NCBI RefSeq assembly: GCF_020360975.1
Contig: NW_025408668.1
Coordinates: 3,224,001 to 3,288,000, forward strand
Direction of reading: 5' to 3'
Source: Hirsutella rhossiliensis
Taxonomy: Eukaryota; Ascomycota; Sordariomycetes; Hypocreales; Ophiocordycipitaceae
Length of the DNA stretch: 64,000 nucleotides
Shown here: piece by piece, positions 21,401-35,308 of the stretch
How positions within the stretch are numbered: the first letter of the stretch is position 1
How the letters are laid out: each line of letters begins with the position of its first letter
The notes under the pieces: generated by a model
What the model was told of the DNA's origin: nothing
The model's database searches: none
The model's input: the letters and a program-made list of their open reading frames with translations, nothing else
Program-made: the position numbers and the translations under genes

Positions 21401-24400
21401 AGTCTATATCCCTTTTACTTAATAAGGTATTCTTATTATTAACCTTATTTTCTTATATCTAGTATTTATTCTACTTTATATTCTTAATCGTCGTTAACTT
21501 TAATTTTTTCCTATAGTTTAGCGTTTCGTAGCGCTAGTTTTAATAATAAGATATAAAATATTAGGTATATCCGTATTATTATTAGTAGCGAAAGTTTATA
21601 GTTAACTTTTAAAATAGTTTTCTTAACCTTAAACGGTCTAAGTTTCTTAAAATCTAATTTATTACTTAGTCGTTTTATTTTAATATTTCGTTATATAAGG
21701 TAAACTATATCTCCCTCTTAAAAGATTAGTCCCTATAATCTTTTCCGATTATAGTAAGTAGATATTCGTTCTTTAATAAATTAAAGTTCTTATTATATTT
21801 CTTTATATAATTTTTATAGCTAATCTACTTATAGTATTACTCGTTCCGCTTATAGTCCTTATTAAGTAACCTTAAATACTTTTAGGTTATATCTATAATT
21901 AGCGTATACTAGTAAGAGCTTAGTTATTTCCGTAACTAAGCTATTATAAGCTAGTTACGCTATTAGTAGCTATTTAACTTAATCGTTTTATTTATAGCTA
22001 ATATAGTATTATAAATATTATTTAAGCGTTTAGTTAAGTCGTTTTATTTATTTATTTATTTATAGGTAATAAGCTATATTAAGCTTATATTTCGTCCTTA
22101 ATTATACTATAAAAGCTTACTAAAACTTAGCTATAAATATACTTCCTTTATTAAAGATAATCTTATTTAGTAGTCTATAATTACTAATAATTATTTATAG
22201 GAATATATATACTAGCTCTTTTATATTACTTACTTCTTTATATAGTAAGAAGTATCTATACTTTATTAGTCTATTAGTAATAACGAATATACTATCGTAC
22301 TTAACGTTAGTTATAAGTTCTTTTAATAATAGTAGCTTTATAATATAGTCGAAAGCTATCGAATCCTATAGTTTTTCTAGTACTAGTAGCGGTTATAATT
22401 CTCTATATAGTTTATATCGTTTAGCTTTACTTTATATATAAAGTTTATATTCTTTAATAACTTATTATACTACTTCTTTAAGCTATAGGAAGCTATATTA
22501 TCGTTTAATCTATTTTATTATTCTTTAGATTCCTTAGTATCTATATATTAAATATTTATATATATCTTATATAACTTTATCTTATAATTCTAGTAGTATC
22601 TAAATTTTATTTTTATATATTAGAACTTTTAAATATCCTATATTATATCCGTTTAGTACTTTATATTCTTTTATCTATTTTAGGATTTTCTAGTATATCG
22701 AGTTATTAGGTTATACTTTAAATATTATATTTAGCTATTATTACTAGTAGTTCTTATTTTCGTTGATTTCTATAAGCTATCCTTTTACTATAGGTGCCTT
22801 TATATTATAGTTACTTCGTCGACTAAGGGCATTAGCTCGACCGTTTTCTATTCCTTTTCTATAGATTATTTCGTAGTCGAATTCTAATAAGTATTTAGCT
22901 TATCGGATCTATCGTCCGTTTAACTATTACGTTATTATAAAATATAAGATATTCTTATAATCTATATAGACCTTAACTTTATACTTACTTTTAAGAAGGT
23001 AGTATCGAAATTCCTTAAAAGCTTAAATAATTATAAGGAATTCTTTATTATAGATAGGGTAATTAAGTTCTACGCTATATAGTTTTTTTAAGTAGAATAT
23101 AATTAGTTATAGTCTTTCTTTATCGTCCTTTTATTTAATTTATACTCTTAGAGTAAAGTCTAATATATTAGTTTTAAGTTTAATTTATCGTTTTAAATCG
23201 AAGGTAGTTAAAACTAGTTCTTACGTAATTATAGTCTTAATATATTCGAAAGCTTCGTTAGCTTTATCGTCCTATATAAATTCTTTTTCCTTCTTTATTA
23301 AGTTATATAATAGTACTATAATTTTTCCGAAATCTTTAATAAATCGTCGGTAGTAATTTATAAATCCTAGGAAACTTTATATATCCTTAACGTTCTTTAG
23401 CGTTAGCTATTCTTTAACTAAGTTAATCTTATCTTATTATATATATATCTCTCTTAGTAAGATTATATATCTAAGGAAGTCTACTTCCTATATATAGAAC
23501 TTACTTTTCTTTAGTTTAACTAGTAACTTTATATTCTAAAGTACGCGGAGTACCTTATAAATATATCCCTTATATTCTTTTAGGGTATCCGAGAAAATTA
23601 GGATATTATCTAGGTATACTACTATAAAGATATCTAAGTATTCGTATAGGATATTATTAATTATCTATTAAAAGGTAGCTAGTATATTTATAAGTTTAAA
23701 TAGTATTACTAGATATTTAAATAGTCCGAATTTCGTTTTAAAGGCTATTATCTATTTATATCCCTTTTTTATATATATTAAGTTATAAGCGCCTTTAAGA
23801 TTAAGGGCTATAAACTATTTTTTACTATATAGTCGATCTTATAGTTTTAATATAAGTAGTAATAATATTTAGTCCTTTATTATAATATTATTTAAGTATC
23901 TATAGTTAATAACTAGTTATAGCTTACTATTTTTCTTTAAAATAAATATAATTAGATAGCCTACTTTAGATATTAATATTTATATATATCCCTTTTATAG
24001 ATTCTTATTAAGGTAGTCGCGTAGCGTTTATAGTTACTTTTTATTTAAGTTATAGATTTTATAGAACGTCGGCGTTATTTTATCCTTAAGATAAATTTCG
24101 TAGTCCGATTAGCTATATTTAAGTAACTCTATCTTAAGTTCTTCCTTAAAGAGTTTATTATATTTCCGGTATTCCTAGGGGATATTTTCTATTCTATCCT
24201 ATAAGCTTTATTCTTTCTTTTAAAAGCTAGTTTCTCCTAACTTAAGCTCTTTATTAATTTATTTAAGGTCCTTCCTTAAAGTAGCAATAACTCTTTAGAT
24301 CTTTATATTATATCCTTTATTTTATTTATATCGGATACTAGGTTATATAGCTATATTAGTTAGTATATAGGTCTTATTAGTCGATTTTATTATATCCGCT

Positions 24401-25100
24401 AGTTTAGTTACTATTTTTATTTATATCGCTAAAGCCTATAACGATTTACTTAAACGGTTATCCCTTTTATCTTATTTAGTAGCTAAATTATCGTAAAATT
24501 TTACTTTCTTTCAAATCTACTAGTCTTAGAAACTTATATCTTTATCCTAATATAGCTAGCTAGTTTTTTAGTTAATTAGTAGGTTGCTCTCTTATAGCTA
24601 TAAAAGTCCTAATATAAGGTTATATTCTTTAATATCTATAATATTAAAGTTAACTTATTTATTATAGCCCTAGATATTAATATTAAGGTAATTAATCTCT
24701 ATATTAATAATTCTATTATTATAGTTAAAGGCCTCTCCTTTAATATTTATAAGTTTATATCGATCTTTCTTATATCTTTATATAAGTTAGTAACGATTAA
24801 CGACTTTAAGTAAAATATAATTACCTATCGCGCTATAGTTTAAAAGTATATATATATAATATCCCGCGACTTAAATATTTAATACTATTTAATCGCTATA
24901 GCTTACCGTTGCTATATATAAGGTCCTTAGATTTTATCGTATCGTGCTAGTCTATAGCCCTTTTATAAATAGTATACCTTATTTTTTACTTAGTCTTTAT
25001 TCGTTTTATTTAGGTATTCTTCTTCGATTTATTATTAATATTATTTTATCGCGTAGTATTATATTAGGGCTTAAAAGACTAATTTCTTATAGCTAATCGA
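21290..25100 (-). pseudogene. Gypsy A pol with chromodomain
   Basis: Read on the minus strand. RT near 23400-24050 holds VYL-stop-DIL (for VYLDDIL; 23600-23640). RNase H lies about 22800-23250 and integrase about 21720-22600. Just after it is the Gypsy C-terminal motif KLDFKKLRPFKVKK (21600-21660). The chromodomain near 21330-21520 reads EYKVE-stop-ILDIRKQGQQ and EYLIK-stop-KGY. Chromodomains steer integrases to heterochromatin marks such as H3K9 methylation. Stops throughout. Protease limits were not fixed. Confidence 0.8.
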
Positions 25101-27405
25101 AGATTTCTTATTTCTTAACGCTATATCGTTTATATTATACTACTTTATAGTTAATTATATACTATACTTTATAATTTTATTCGTTTTTATACTAAAGGTT
25201 AAGTTTTTATTTAGCGTCTTTCTATTTTTCGTATAGTATTTCTATATTAATTTTTCCTTAGTTAAATATAGCTTATAGCCTTTATATATATTACTAATAA
25301 TCTTTTAGTATACTATTATATCGTTTATACTTTACTTATACTTTTTTATATTTATAAACTCTATAGTTTAAGTATATATATTTATTATAATCTTCTTTAT
25401 TATATTTAACTTATTATATAAGTCTTTAAAAGATTAATAGTTTAGATACCTTAAAGTAAGTAGCGCTATACTATTCCTCTATTTTAGCGTATTTATAGAT
25501 TTTATATATCTCTAAAAAGTATCTTATTAGTAAACTATAATCGTCGCGGTATTTAAGTAGTATATTATAATTAGGTTCTAATAATATAACTTAGTCGTTT
25601 AAGTAGCGTTAATCGATTTTCTAGTAGTTTAGTTTTATACTTAAGTAGGGTTTCGAAAGTACTTATCCCTTAAACCTAACTAAGAAGGTATTATATTATA
25701 CTTTTATCTAGAAGTATATTATATAATCTAAGTAGACGTATAATATCTATAAAATATACTTATAGTACTTATAAGTAAGTAGTATTTATAGATTATCTTT
25801 AAATTCTCCTTATAGTTACTATTATTATTATAGAGCTATAAAGGTATTAACTATAGCGATAGCTATAGTATAGTCTCCTTTATATAGTGCTAGTTAATAT
25901 CGAATTAGTATAGCTTATTAGTTTTCTATAAGAATTTAAGGTATTTATAAGTTCTAATTTTAAGTATTTCTTTAAATTCTTTAAAGTATAGAGCGTATTC
26001 TTTAATTATAGTATTTTCCCTTAGTAGCGAGGGTAGTAGTATAAGTTTATTCTTATCTTCTATTTCTCTAGGTATTTCTTATTCTTTAGAGCTTATATCG
26101 TCGATACTTTATTATTTTTCCTTAGGTTATTATCTAAGTTTCGTAAGTATAAGGGCTATATCTATATCTTCTTTATTATATTATTTATAGACTACCTATT
26201 ATTATTATCGATTTTTATTTCGTATATCTTCTTAGAATTATTTACCGTTCTTCTTAATCTAGTCTTAAGAGACTCCTTTAAGATAGGGGTATTCTAGTTC
26301 TATAAATTTAACTTATTTCTATATTTTAAGATCCCTTCGTTATATTACTATAAGGGTTTTCTTTAATAGCTTTAGGAACTATTTAATACCGTTCTTATTA
26401 CTTAAGTATACTATATATTTATTATTATAGTATATAGTCTAACTAAGGAGTTTATACTTTAGTTCCTATCTATTAATAGTATTTAGGTATTTCTTACCTT
26501 TTAGGGCTAGTACTTAGTAGGTTTTCTTTTCCTTATAAGGTTATTTATATTCTTTAAAGTAATATTTAAGTTTCCTATAGTTAAAATACTTTCCTTTACC
26601 TTTCTATATTATACTTAAATCTATTAGTCTAGGATTTATTATATATACCTAGGCTATTTATATTTTGCGCTTTTTCTTATAGTTAGCGCGTTAGCTAAAG
26701 TTATTTCTATAAAAAGGGTTTTAGTTTCCTCTTCCTTATTTCTTTTCTTAGCGTTATATATACTATCTATTATTAATTTATACTACTATAGTAATATAGT
26801 TTAAGAGGTTATTAAGTCGATTTTCCTTATAAAGCTTATCCTTAACTTCTTCTTTAAGCCCGTTATAGAATTATAATATAAGAGGTTCGTCGTCTTAATT
26901 AAGCTTTAAGGTAACTTAATGGAACTTCGTAGTATAATCCGATACTAAGATCCTTTATTAGAGTTCTTAAAGTTTTTATTTAGCTTCTTATTCCTCGTTA
27001 GTTATTCTAAATACCTTTATAATAGCTTCTTTAAATCCTTAAAAACTAATAAAGACTTTATCTATCTCGTTATCTTATTATACTAGTTAGTTATTAAGAA
27101 AGTCCCTTATAATAGGTCTAAACTAAGCGAGTACTATTCTAGATAAATAATTTCCTACGTAGAGTACCTTTTCGACTAGGTCTAAGAGTTTAGTAAGGTA
27201 AAACTAATAATAGGCCTTAAGTTAGGTAAGAAAGTCTTAAAGCGTGCTATAAGTACCGTTAAATAGTCCTAGCTATTTTAGTTTAACTACTTCTTTAAGG
27301 TCCCTAACTTATTTATTACCTCCTTTATTCCTAAGTAACTATACCTCTTATCGAAGGGTAGTAATCTCGTATATTATATCCTAAGGCGATATAGTAGCTC
27401 TAGAG
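25100..27405 (-). pseudogene. Gypsy A gag and protease region
   Basis: The minus-strand reading gives gag, with a decayed zinc knuckle near 26535-26590 (YFNYRKLKYYFKEYK for CX2CX4HX4C). Gag start is at or just beyond the point (27405) where Gypsy B inserted; the remaining leader continues at 35214-35308. All frames carry RIP stops. Domain borders are approximate. Confidence 0.65.
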
Positions 27406-27662
27406 TATAAGAGCGCTACTAGGAGGTATAAGCTAATAAAGTACTTAGGTACGTAGTACTAATATATTAGTAGGGTATCGGCAGGGAATCGTGCCTACCC
27501 CGCTTATATATTATAGACCTCTCGCTACTCCGACTAAAAAGGAAAAATCCCTCTTCCTATAAGCTTTAGTCTTACGACGAGGAGAATATAATATATATAG
27601 CATAGTACCTCTAGCTATCTCTACTACCTAACTAATTATACCGTAATATATATTCCCTTATA
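27406..27662 (+). repeat. 5' LTR of Gypsy B
   Basis: 257 bases, direct repeat of 34957-35213. Differences are transitions such as GGAGG/AAGAGG. Confidence 0.95.
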
Positions 27663-27749
27663 ATTTCTAAAGCTTCCCTTTTTAGTTACTTAATAGAGAT
27701 AGCTACTTAAAGAAGACTATATAACGCTCCTATAGCGCGATATAGTAGT

Positions 27750-28990
27750 TAACTAGTCGAGGCCTCTTTATTACGTATATTAAGTATCTACTTAAGAGAC
27801 GAAGAATAGGAAGATATATCCTTAGAATAGACCCTTATTATAGACAGCGTTATAACTATATTAAAGATATCGCTACCTATAGGTATAAGATAACCGTCTT
27901 ATAAGGAAAAGCTTACGGCCCTATAAGCGCGCGTTAAGGAGCTAGAAGAGACGAAACGCCTATAAGATCGCGTTATATAATTAAAGGAGGAAATTACTAA
28001 ACGCGCCGGTGCTATCGCTATCCGTTTAAGGAAGCGTTAATAGTCTTACTCCCTTAAATCGGACGGTAGTCGCGGTAGCGAGGTTAAGATTAAAAATATC
28101 GCTTAATTATCTTAACCTACTAATATATAGAAACGTCTAGACTAGACTTACGATCTAGAGGACGCTTTTAGGGCAGCGCCTAAACGCTTTCGTCGCAACG
28201 AAATAAAGATCCTCTACGCGGTAGATTATATATATAGCGACTATAAAGCGAGATAGCGCCGATACCTTAAAGAATAGACGCCGATTAACCGAACTAAATA
28301 TAGTATAGATTAAGTATACTTTAAGGAATAGATACTTATCCTAATTAAGGATATTATAAATAGGGAGATACTATTAGCGATATAATTAAAGGAGGCTCGC
28401 TAATAAGAAGGCTAGTCCCCCTTAGAGTTTAGCTTATACCTTAACTCCTTAGAGAGGTATTTTAAACGCTTATCTAAAAAGGCGCGTACTCTTACGTTTT
28501 TCGCTAAGCTAGAGCTATAACTTTAAGACTAAATTAACCTCTATTTAATACCTATTTATACCTATTAATAGGAAGAGCTTATATAAGTCGCTTAATAATA
28601 TTAAGATACTACTATTAATAAGAGGTAACGTACTAATATAACTTCTACCCTTAAAGGAACCGGGAATAGAAGTAGTACTATACCCTAAGGCGGTATATAT
28701 AAGGGAAGGAATTAGAGAGGCCGATAAGCTAGGCCGAATCGTTAAGGAAATACTACCGATTCGACTAATAACTAGTAAGCTAGCGATATACTTACTAGGG
28801 GCTAAACTAAGGGACGTTATCGAGGAAAAGGATCTTCTACTTAATTAGGAATTATATATTTCTAATATAATAAGCTAGGATACTTATCTATAGAATATAC
28901 TAATTCTCTAAAGGTAGAAACCCTAGTAAAGACTCTTAAACTTAATACTATAAAATAAGGAAAAGGTAAGATATTAAGGTAAACGCCTCT
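27750..28990 (+). pseudogene. Gypsy B gag
   Basis: Gag region by position: between the 5' LTR and protease. Charged helical stretches are visible (for example ELEETKRL near 27930-27960). A zinc-knuckle relic may lie near 28850 but is not clear. Many TAA/TAG. Confidence 0.6.
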
Positions 28991-28999
28991 CCCTTAGTA

Positions 29000-31900
29000 A
29001 ACTTAATACCTATAGGATAGTTACTTAAAACTCCTATAACGATATTAGGGCGAAACCCTACTAAAGTCCTTATATACTTAGATACTTATAGTACCGTTAA
29101 CCTTATAAATATATACTTTACTTAATAGTAAGGATTACTATAAGTAGCGCTATTATACCCTAAGTTATTAGGGCTTAATAATAGTAAGGTAAGGGAGTAT
29201 AGAGTATAGTTAGTGCCGCTCTAAATTATAAATATAAGGGGCACCGAAAAGATAATTACTTATTTCTATATTAGTACCGATAAGTTAACGCTAAATAATT
29301 AAGTATTAATCCTTTTATTAGTTATTACCTTAGAGGATAAACGTATTTATATTATTCTATAAAAACGATAGTAGTAGTTTAAGTATTAACTAGGTAGCGA
29401 AACCCTATAGAACCCCTATAGATTCCTTTAAGAATATAGGAATAAAGTAAGGGTATATATAATAGCGCTTAATCCTAAGCTAATCTTACTACTAGATAAA
29501 GATAAAGATAAAGGGATTTTATAAGAAGAATAGGCTAAAATCCTATTAACTCTCTACTAGTTTAAAGATACCTTCTTAGCTAATAAATCCGATTTATTAC
29601 TAGCTAGAAAGGGAACGGATTACTTAATTAATTTAATCCTTAATATAGAACCTCCTTATAGACCGATTTACCCTCTATTATAAAGGGAACTCTATGTATT
29701 ACGCGACTAGATCTAAGACGCGATAAAAAGGAAAATAATCTAGGAGTTAAAGAGCCTAGCTAGGGCGCTTATCCTTTTCGTTCTAAAAAAGGATAGTACC
29801 TTATAGCTATATATAGACTACTAAGGACTTAACCGGGTTACGTAAAAGAATTAGTACCCTTTACCCCTTATTTCGGATTTTATTAACCGCTATTAAGGAG
29901 CTAAGTATTTTTCTAAGATTAATATATAGAATATATATTAATATATTTAAATTTAGGAAGGAAATAAATAAAAGACCGCTTTTTAAACGCGTTATAGATA
30001 TTTCGAATACCTAGTAATACCCTTTAGACTTACTAACGTACTAGCTATATTTTAGAGCTATATCTATTAAGCGCTTAAGGGGCTCGTAAATATAATTTAC
30101 GTAGTTTACCTTAACGATATCTTTATATACTTTAAAATAAGAGAAGAATATACTAAATACTTAGGATAAGTAATAAAAAGGCTAAGGGCTATAGAGCTCT
30201 ATATAAAACTATCGAAGTATATCTTCTATTAATAGTTAGTTAAGTTCCTTAGGTTTATATTATCTATCGATAGGGTATTAATAGACCCTCGATAGGTAGA
30301 GGCAATAGCCTAATAGCCTAAACCTATAACCTACTATAATATTTAGGTTTTCCTTAGGTTCTATAATTTTTACCGATAATTTATATATAGGTACTTAGGA
30401 GTTATAGCGCCCTTAACTATATTACTAAAGGGGAGTAAGAATAAAAAGAAGCTAGGGAGTATAGAGCTAAACCTTACTAAAAGGGCAGCGTTTTAGGCTC
30501 TTAAGGATGCTTTTTAAGGAGCCCTACTCCTTTAATATTACGATCTAGAAAGACGTATTTATATCGAAATAAATATATTATAATTCGTAATAGTAAGGAT
30601 TATCTCTTAAGCTAATAACGAAGGGCGTTATTATCCGATTATATTTTAGTTAAGGAAGTTTACTAGAGCCGAACTTAATTATAGTATTTTAGACTAAGAA
30701 CTCTTTACTATTATTAAGTTATTTAAATACTAGCGATATTATATTAAAGGGGCAGCGTATAAAGTAGAGGTATTAGAGGACTACTATAACCTTTAGACGT
30801 TTATATACTAGACCTCCTTAAATAGGAGGTAAGTAAGATAGTATATATATTTAGCACTATTCGACTTTACGATTAAGTATTATATAGGTAAATCTAACCT
30901 AGCGGACGCGCTATCGAGAATGCCTAGATATAAGGGTAAGAAGCCCCTATCTATAGAACTATTACTAAAGCTATAAGCGAAACTAGCTACTATTAACACT
31001 ATATTTATATAGAGAAATAATAAAGCGTTTTTATAAGTAAAGAGATACTTAACCTTAAGTTAATATAAGCGTAGTAAAGTGCCTTTATATAAGGAAAATA
31101 TATAAGCTTATCTATAGCGAAACTATAATAATTTAAGCGTAAGACCTAAACGATTAGCCGATTAGGCTAAAGAGAGAGCTAGTTATAAATAGTTACTCTT
31201 AAGGAAGACTACTAAAGAAGCGGCCTACTATATAAAGGTTTATATAATAGAAGTTCTAGAACCGTTACTAGAGTTACTAAAACGCACTTAGTCGGTTAAC
31301 GTAGCGATTAGTAGGCTAAAGAAGACTAAAGACTTCTTAAAAGGGAAGGGTTTCTAGTTAGTACGCTTAGATAGACTACTACTATAAAAGGGTCGTATTA
31401 TAGTGCTTTTAGAAGTAGCTTTATAGTAAGAGCTAATATAGCTCTTCTATAATAATCTATTAGTAAGATACTTTAGCTCCTAACGTACTAGCGAACTACT
31501 AGTAAGGAACTTCTACTAGGATAGAATAACAAAAGATATAAATAAATACGTTTAGTTATACTTAGTATATTAAGGTATAGTATCTAGGAGGCATCGCCCT
31601 TATAGTACTATATAATCGTTACTATATCTTATACGACTATAGGAAGAATTATTAATAGACTTTACTATAGGTCTACCTAAAGTATAGTATAATAAACGAG
31701 ACGTTAATACGATCTTAGTAATTATAGACTAATATACTAAGTATTACCTCTTCTTTCCTATTTCTAAGATAATAATAGCCTTAGAGCTAGTAGAATTATT
31801 CTATTACTAAGTTAAATTAGTATATAGACCTCTAAAAGGCATTATCTTAGATAGAGGGTCCCTATTTATAAGTAAGTTTTAGTTAGATCTCTATTTTATT

Positions 31901-32740
31901 TTATAAGTAAAACGTAGGCTATCGACGGTATTTTACCTATAAACCGATAGGTAAATAGAATAAATAAACTAAGCCGTATAGTACTACTTAAGATACTTTA
32001 CTAACTTAAAATAAACTAACTAAGCGTTACTCTTATATATTACTTAATTTATATATAATAATATAAAGAACGCGATAACTAGGTTATTACCTAATAAAGC
32101 ATTAATAGGTTATTAACTAAACTTCTATATTAATACTAAGGACGATATTATTTAAAGGGGGGTACCTAAAGTAAGAGTAAGAGTTACTAGGCTATAGGAG
32201 CTATAAAAGAGGCTTAAGGAATACTAAGGAAAGGCTATTAAATCGTAAGCGAAATACTATAATTTAAGGCACTAACCGCTTATACTAAAAGTAAAAGACT
32301 TTATAGTATTATCGATAAAGAACTTACGCTTTAAGGACGAAAAAAGAAAACTCTTACCTAAGTATATTAGACCGTTTTAGGTCCTATAAGCTATTAGAAA
32401 GTAAGTATATTATCTTATACTCCCTAAGAAGTACTTACGCCTCTATAACGTTTTCTATATTAGTCTCTTAAAGCCTTAGAAGGAGCGTAAAGGCACCTAT
32501 AAAGATAGCGAAACCTTACTAATCCTAGACTTAGAGGACGATAAAGGTAAATAAAAAGTCTAAGAGATTAAAGACCGAAAGAGATCTAAAGGCGATACCT
32601 TTTTCCTTATTAAATAAAAAGGATAGCTAGCTAAGTATAACTAATAGGTCGATGCTAAAGATATAGTAAATAGCTAAGACCTTATTAAAGAATATACTAC
32701 TCGCTTAACCGGGAAAAAGAAGTATAAGACTAAGTAAGGT
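29000..32740 (+). pseudogene. Gypsy B pol with chromodomain
   Basis: Protease near 29075-29110 reads LDTYSTVNLIN. RT runs about 29640-30290 (EPPYRPIYPLL; VVYLNDIFIYFK near 30095-30130 for YLDDIFIYS). RNase H about 30480-30960 ends with KSNLADALSRMPRYKGKK. Integrase about 31440-32130 shows LLIDFTIGLPK and LQTDRQIEQINQAVQYYL (TDGQTERVNQ type). A chromodomain lies near 32545-32725 (DRKRSKGDTFFLIK-stop-KG). The frame is broken by CAA/CAG/TGG-to-stop changes. Confidence 0.88.
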
Positions 32741-32989
32741 AAGGAAACTTACTAGCGTAGGGAGACGCTACTAAATCGGTAATAAATCCCTACTAAATCG
32801 CTACCGACTTATTAATATATTAGTACGCTTAAACATCTTATAACTATATATAAAATAGTAAAATAGGAGAATAGGGAAAACTATCTATACTACCTATTAA
32901 ATATTATTAAGGAAAATAAAACTAAACTATAACTTTACTAAGGCCCTAATAATAAAGGAGAGAAGGATAGTTATAGCTAAATAAAAGAA

Positions 32990-34590
32990 AGATAAGACCT
33001 ATCTATTACTTCCGACTACCCCTCTTCTTCGCCGGCGTAGCGGGAACTAACTAAGGCGCCCCTTCCGCTATACTAAATACCTCTAGAAATACTAGAACTA
33101 CCCTATCCTCCGCTCCTTCCTTATCCTCCGCGTTAAGACCTATCTTTATTAGTATAATACTTACCTTAGCCTTAGTAAATAGTAAGGCGTATTACTACGA
33201 AGTATAGCCTATATCGCCGTCGATAAAGCGGAGTTTTAACCGGGATTCTTAGGCCTAGTACTCTAGGCTTATATAGGCGATATCGAATAGGGGCGTAGGG
33301 TTAAGGCGAATAATAAGCTCGCGGCGCTTATTAATTAGCATATAGTAGTCGGCATGCTCGACCTAGTATATTATTAAGCGGTCGCTAATAAAAAGGTCGG
33401 ATAAAACTTACGATAGTAGACTTCTATATACCTATAGTTTTAAAGGACTTACGATAGGCTATCTTAGTAGCGTCGAAAGCCTTAGCTAAATACTATACTA
33501 TAATAGCGAGATAGCGCCGATTAGCCTCCTTAAAAATAAGCACGCCCGCGTCCGAGCTATTATCCTTAGTATCCTCGTTACTAGTCTTTAGCTTATTAAG
33601 CTTATATAGGTGCTTAACGATAGCGACTATATTAGCCCGGTTACTAGATATAAGAGTAGTAGCCTCGAGAAAGATTAGCTTATTAATCGTAATATTTAAA
33701 GTTAAGGGGAAACTTACCTAGTTATAAGTCGCGGTATATCTATAGCACTACTTATAGCGCGTCGAGGAAACCCCTAAGAAAATATAGCTAATTAAGAGCA
33801 CCTCGATAAGTTTAAGCTCGGTCGTATTATACTCCTTAATAACTATCCTTAAATAATATATATACTAGAGCTTATAAGGGATAACCCTATAGGCCCTAAC
33901 TAGGCGGGCTTTAGCCTTAGATTAGGTACGCTTCTTTATAGGAGCGCGACCGCCTTATACCGCCGCTTAGGTGCCCTTATCTCTAGCACCGCCGTTCTTA
34001 GGTTCGTTAATAGGAGGAGTCGGATCGCGGCCGTCTTTATTATTACCGTTATCGTTATCTTAGCCCTCTTTCGGCTAGGTATTCGGATCGTTTTAGCCCT
34101 CGTTTAGCTAGGCCTTATCGTTAATATCGGCCTACTTATTCTAAGGAGCGGCCTAGGCGACGACCTCCTATTAGCTAAAGCCGCTTTATTAAGATAGAGT
34201 AGCTAGGTTATCGGCACTTACCTAAGAGCGCCTAAGCACGATCTCCTCGCTAGTATTAGTATCGCTAATAAGGGTAATAGACTTATAAGTTTCCTAGCTT
34301 ATAGAGGTAGGCTTATAGGTAGTCGGAGTTAGGGTATTTAGCGGGGTAACGGGGGCACGACCCTCGCTAATATTAGGTCTTAGACTAGAAGTCTCTTAGG
34401 ACTAGGATTCCCCTATGCCTTTCTTAGCTTTCTTCGCTAAGGGGGAACTAGCGTCGCTATAAGACTTCTAGGCCGATCGCTTACGCTTTAAGGGTAAACC
34501 CGCTGCTACCTACTCCTATATATAGTATAGGAAATCGGCGTTATAGTTCTTTATCTTCTTTAGCGTAAAAGGTATTATTATTAATAAATC
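32990..34590 (-). pseudogene. Gypsy B antisense extra ORF
   Basis: A single minus-strand frame of about 520 codons can be followed from near 34570 to near 33000, opposite to pol. All breaks are TAA/TAG where Gln or Trp is expected. The N-terminal part is basic and polar: KKIKNYNADFLYYI, GLPLKRKRSA (NLS-like), SPLAKKAKKGIGES. A low-complexity middle has NDNGNNKDGRDPTPPINEPK. The C-terminal half is more ordered (KLIEVLLISYIFLGVSS, TLNITINKLIFLEATTLISS, ANIVAIVKHLYKLNKLK). Start was probably ATG, now ATA. I do not recognise the family. It starts just inside the 3' LTR, so that LTR could have driven it in antisense. Confidence 0.65.
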
Positions 34591-34956
34591 GTCGATAAAA
34601 AGTAATATAAAAAGGTATAAGGGATTAATAAAAAAAGGTATAAAACTCTATAGTAATCGTAAGCGGAAGAGTTAAAGAAGAAAAGAAAATAGAAAAAGTA
34701 AGAAATATATACGCACGCTCTTTATATTATAGTTACGCGGCTAATATATAAGCGATACTATAACGGTTACTTAGCGGCTACCGCTAGTATAATAACTATT
34801 AACGTTATAGAGCGTAGACTAACGTATACTTATATAAGCGTATACGCACGATATATAACCGAAACTACCTCTCTTCTTAACCGAATATATATAGTATAGT
34901 AAAAGCAATATATATTAAAGATATAGCCGAGACGTCTATATAGGAAGGGAGATAAT

Positions 34957-35213
34957 TATAAGAGCGCTACTAAGAGGTATAAGCTAATAAAGTACTCGGG
35001 TATATAGTACTAATATATCGGTAGGGTATTAGTAGGGAATCGTGCCTACCCCGCTTATATATTATAGACCTCTTACTACTCCGACTAAAGAGGAAAAATC
35101 CCTCTTCCTATAAGCTTTAGTCTTATAATGAGGAGAATATAATATATATAGCGTAGTACCTCTAGCTATCTCTACTACCTAACTAATCGTACCGTAATAC
35201 GTATTCCCTTATA
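34957..35213 (+). repeat. 3' LTR of Gypsy B
   Basis: 257 bases, direct repeat of 27406-27662. The target duplication TAGAG follows at 35214. Confidence 0.95.
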
Positions 35214-35308
35214 TAGAGTTAGTTAATCTAGTTTACTATATAAGTATATTAATAGTTACGATATTACTTAAAGTAACGCGGTATTATATTAAATAAGAGC
35301 TTTTAATA

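Larger units (their letters stand above)
27406..35213 (+). mobile_element. Ty3/Gypsy chromovirus B
   Basis: Complete element of 7808 bases in the leader/gag start of Gypsy A. LTRs of 257 bases at both ends and a 5-base target duplication TAGAG (27401-27405 and 35214-35218). LTR ends TATAAGAG...CCCTTATA were TGTAAG...CTTACA. Order: gag, protease, RT, RNase H, integrase, chromodomain, then a long antisense frame before the 3' LTR. Confidence 0.95.
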
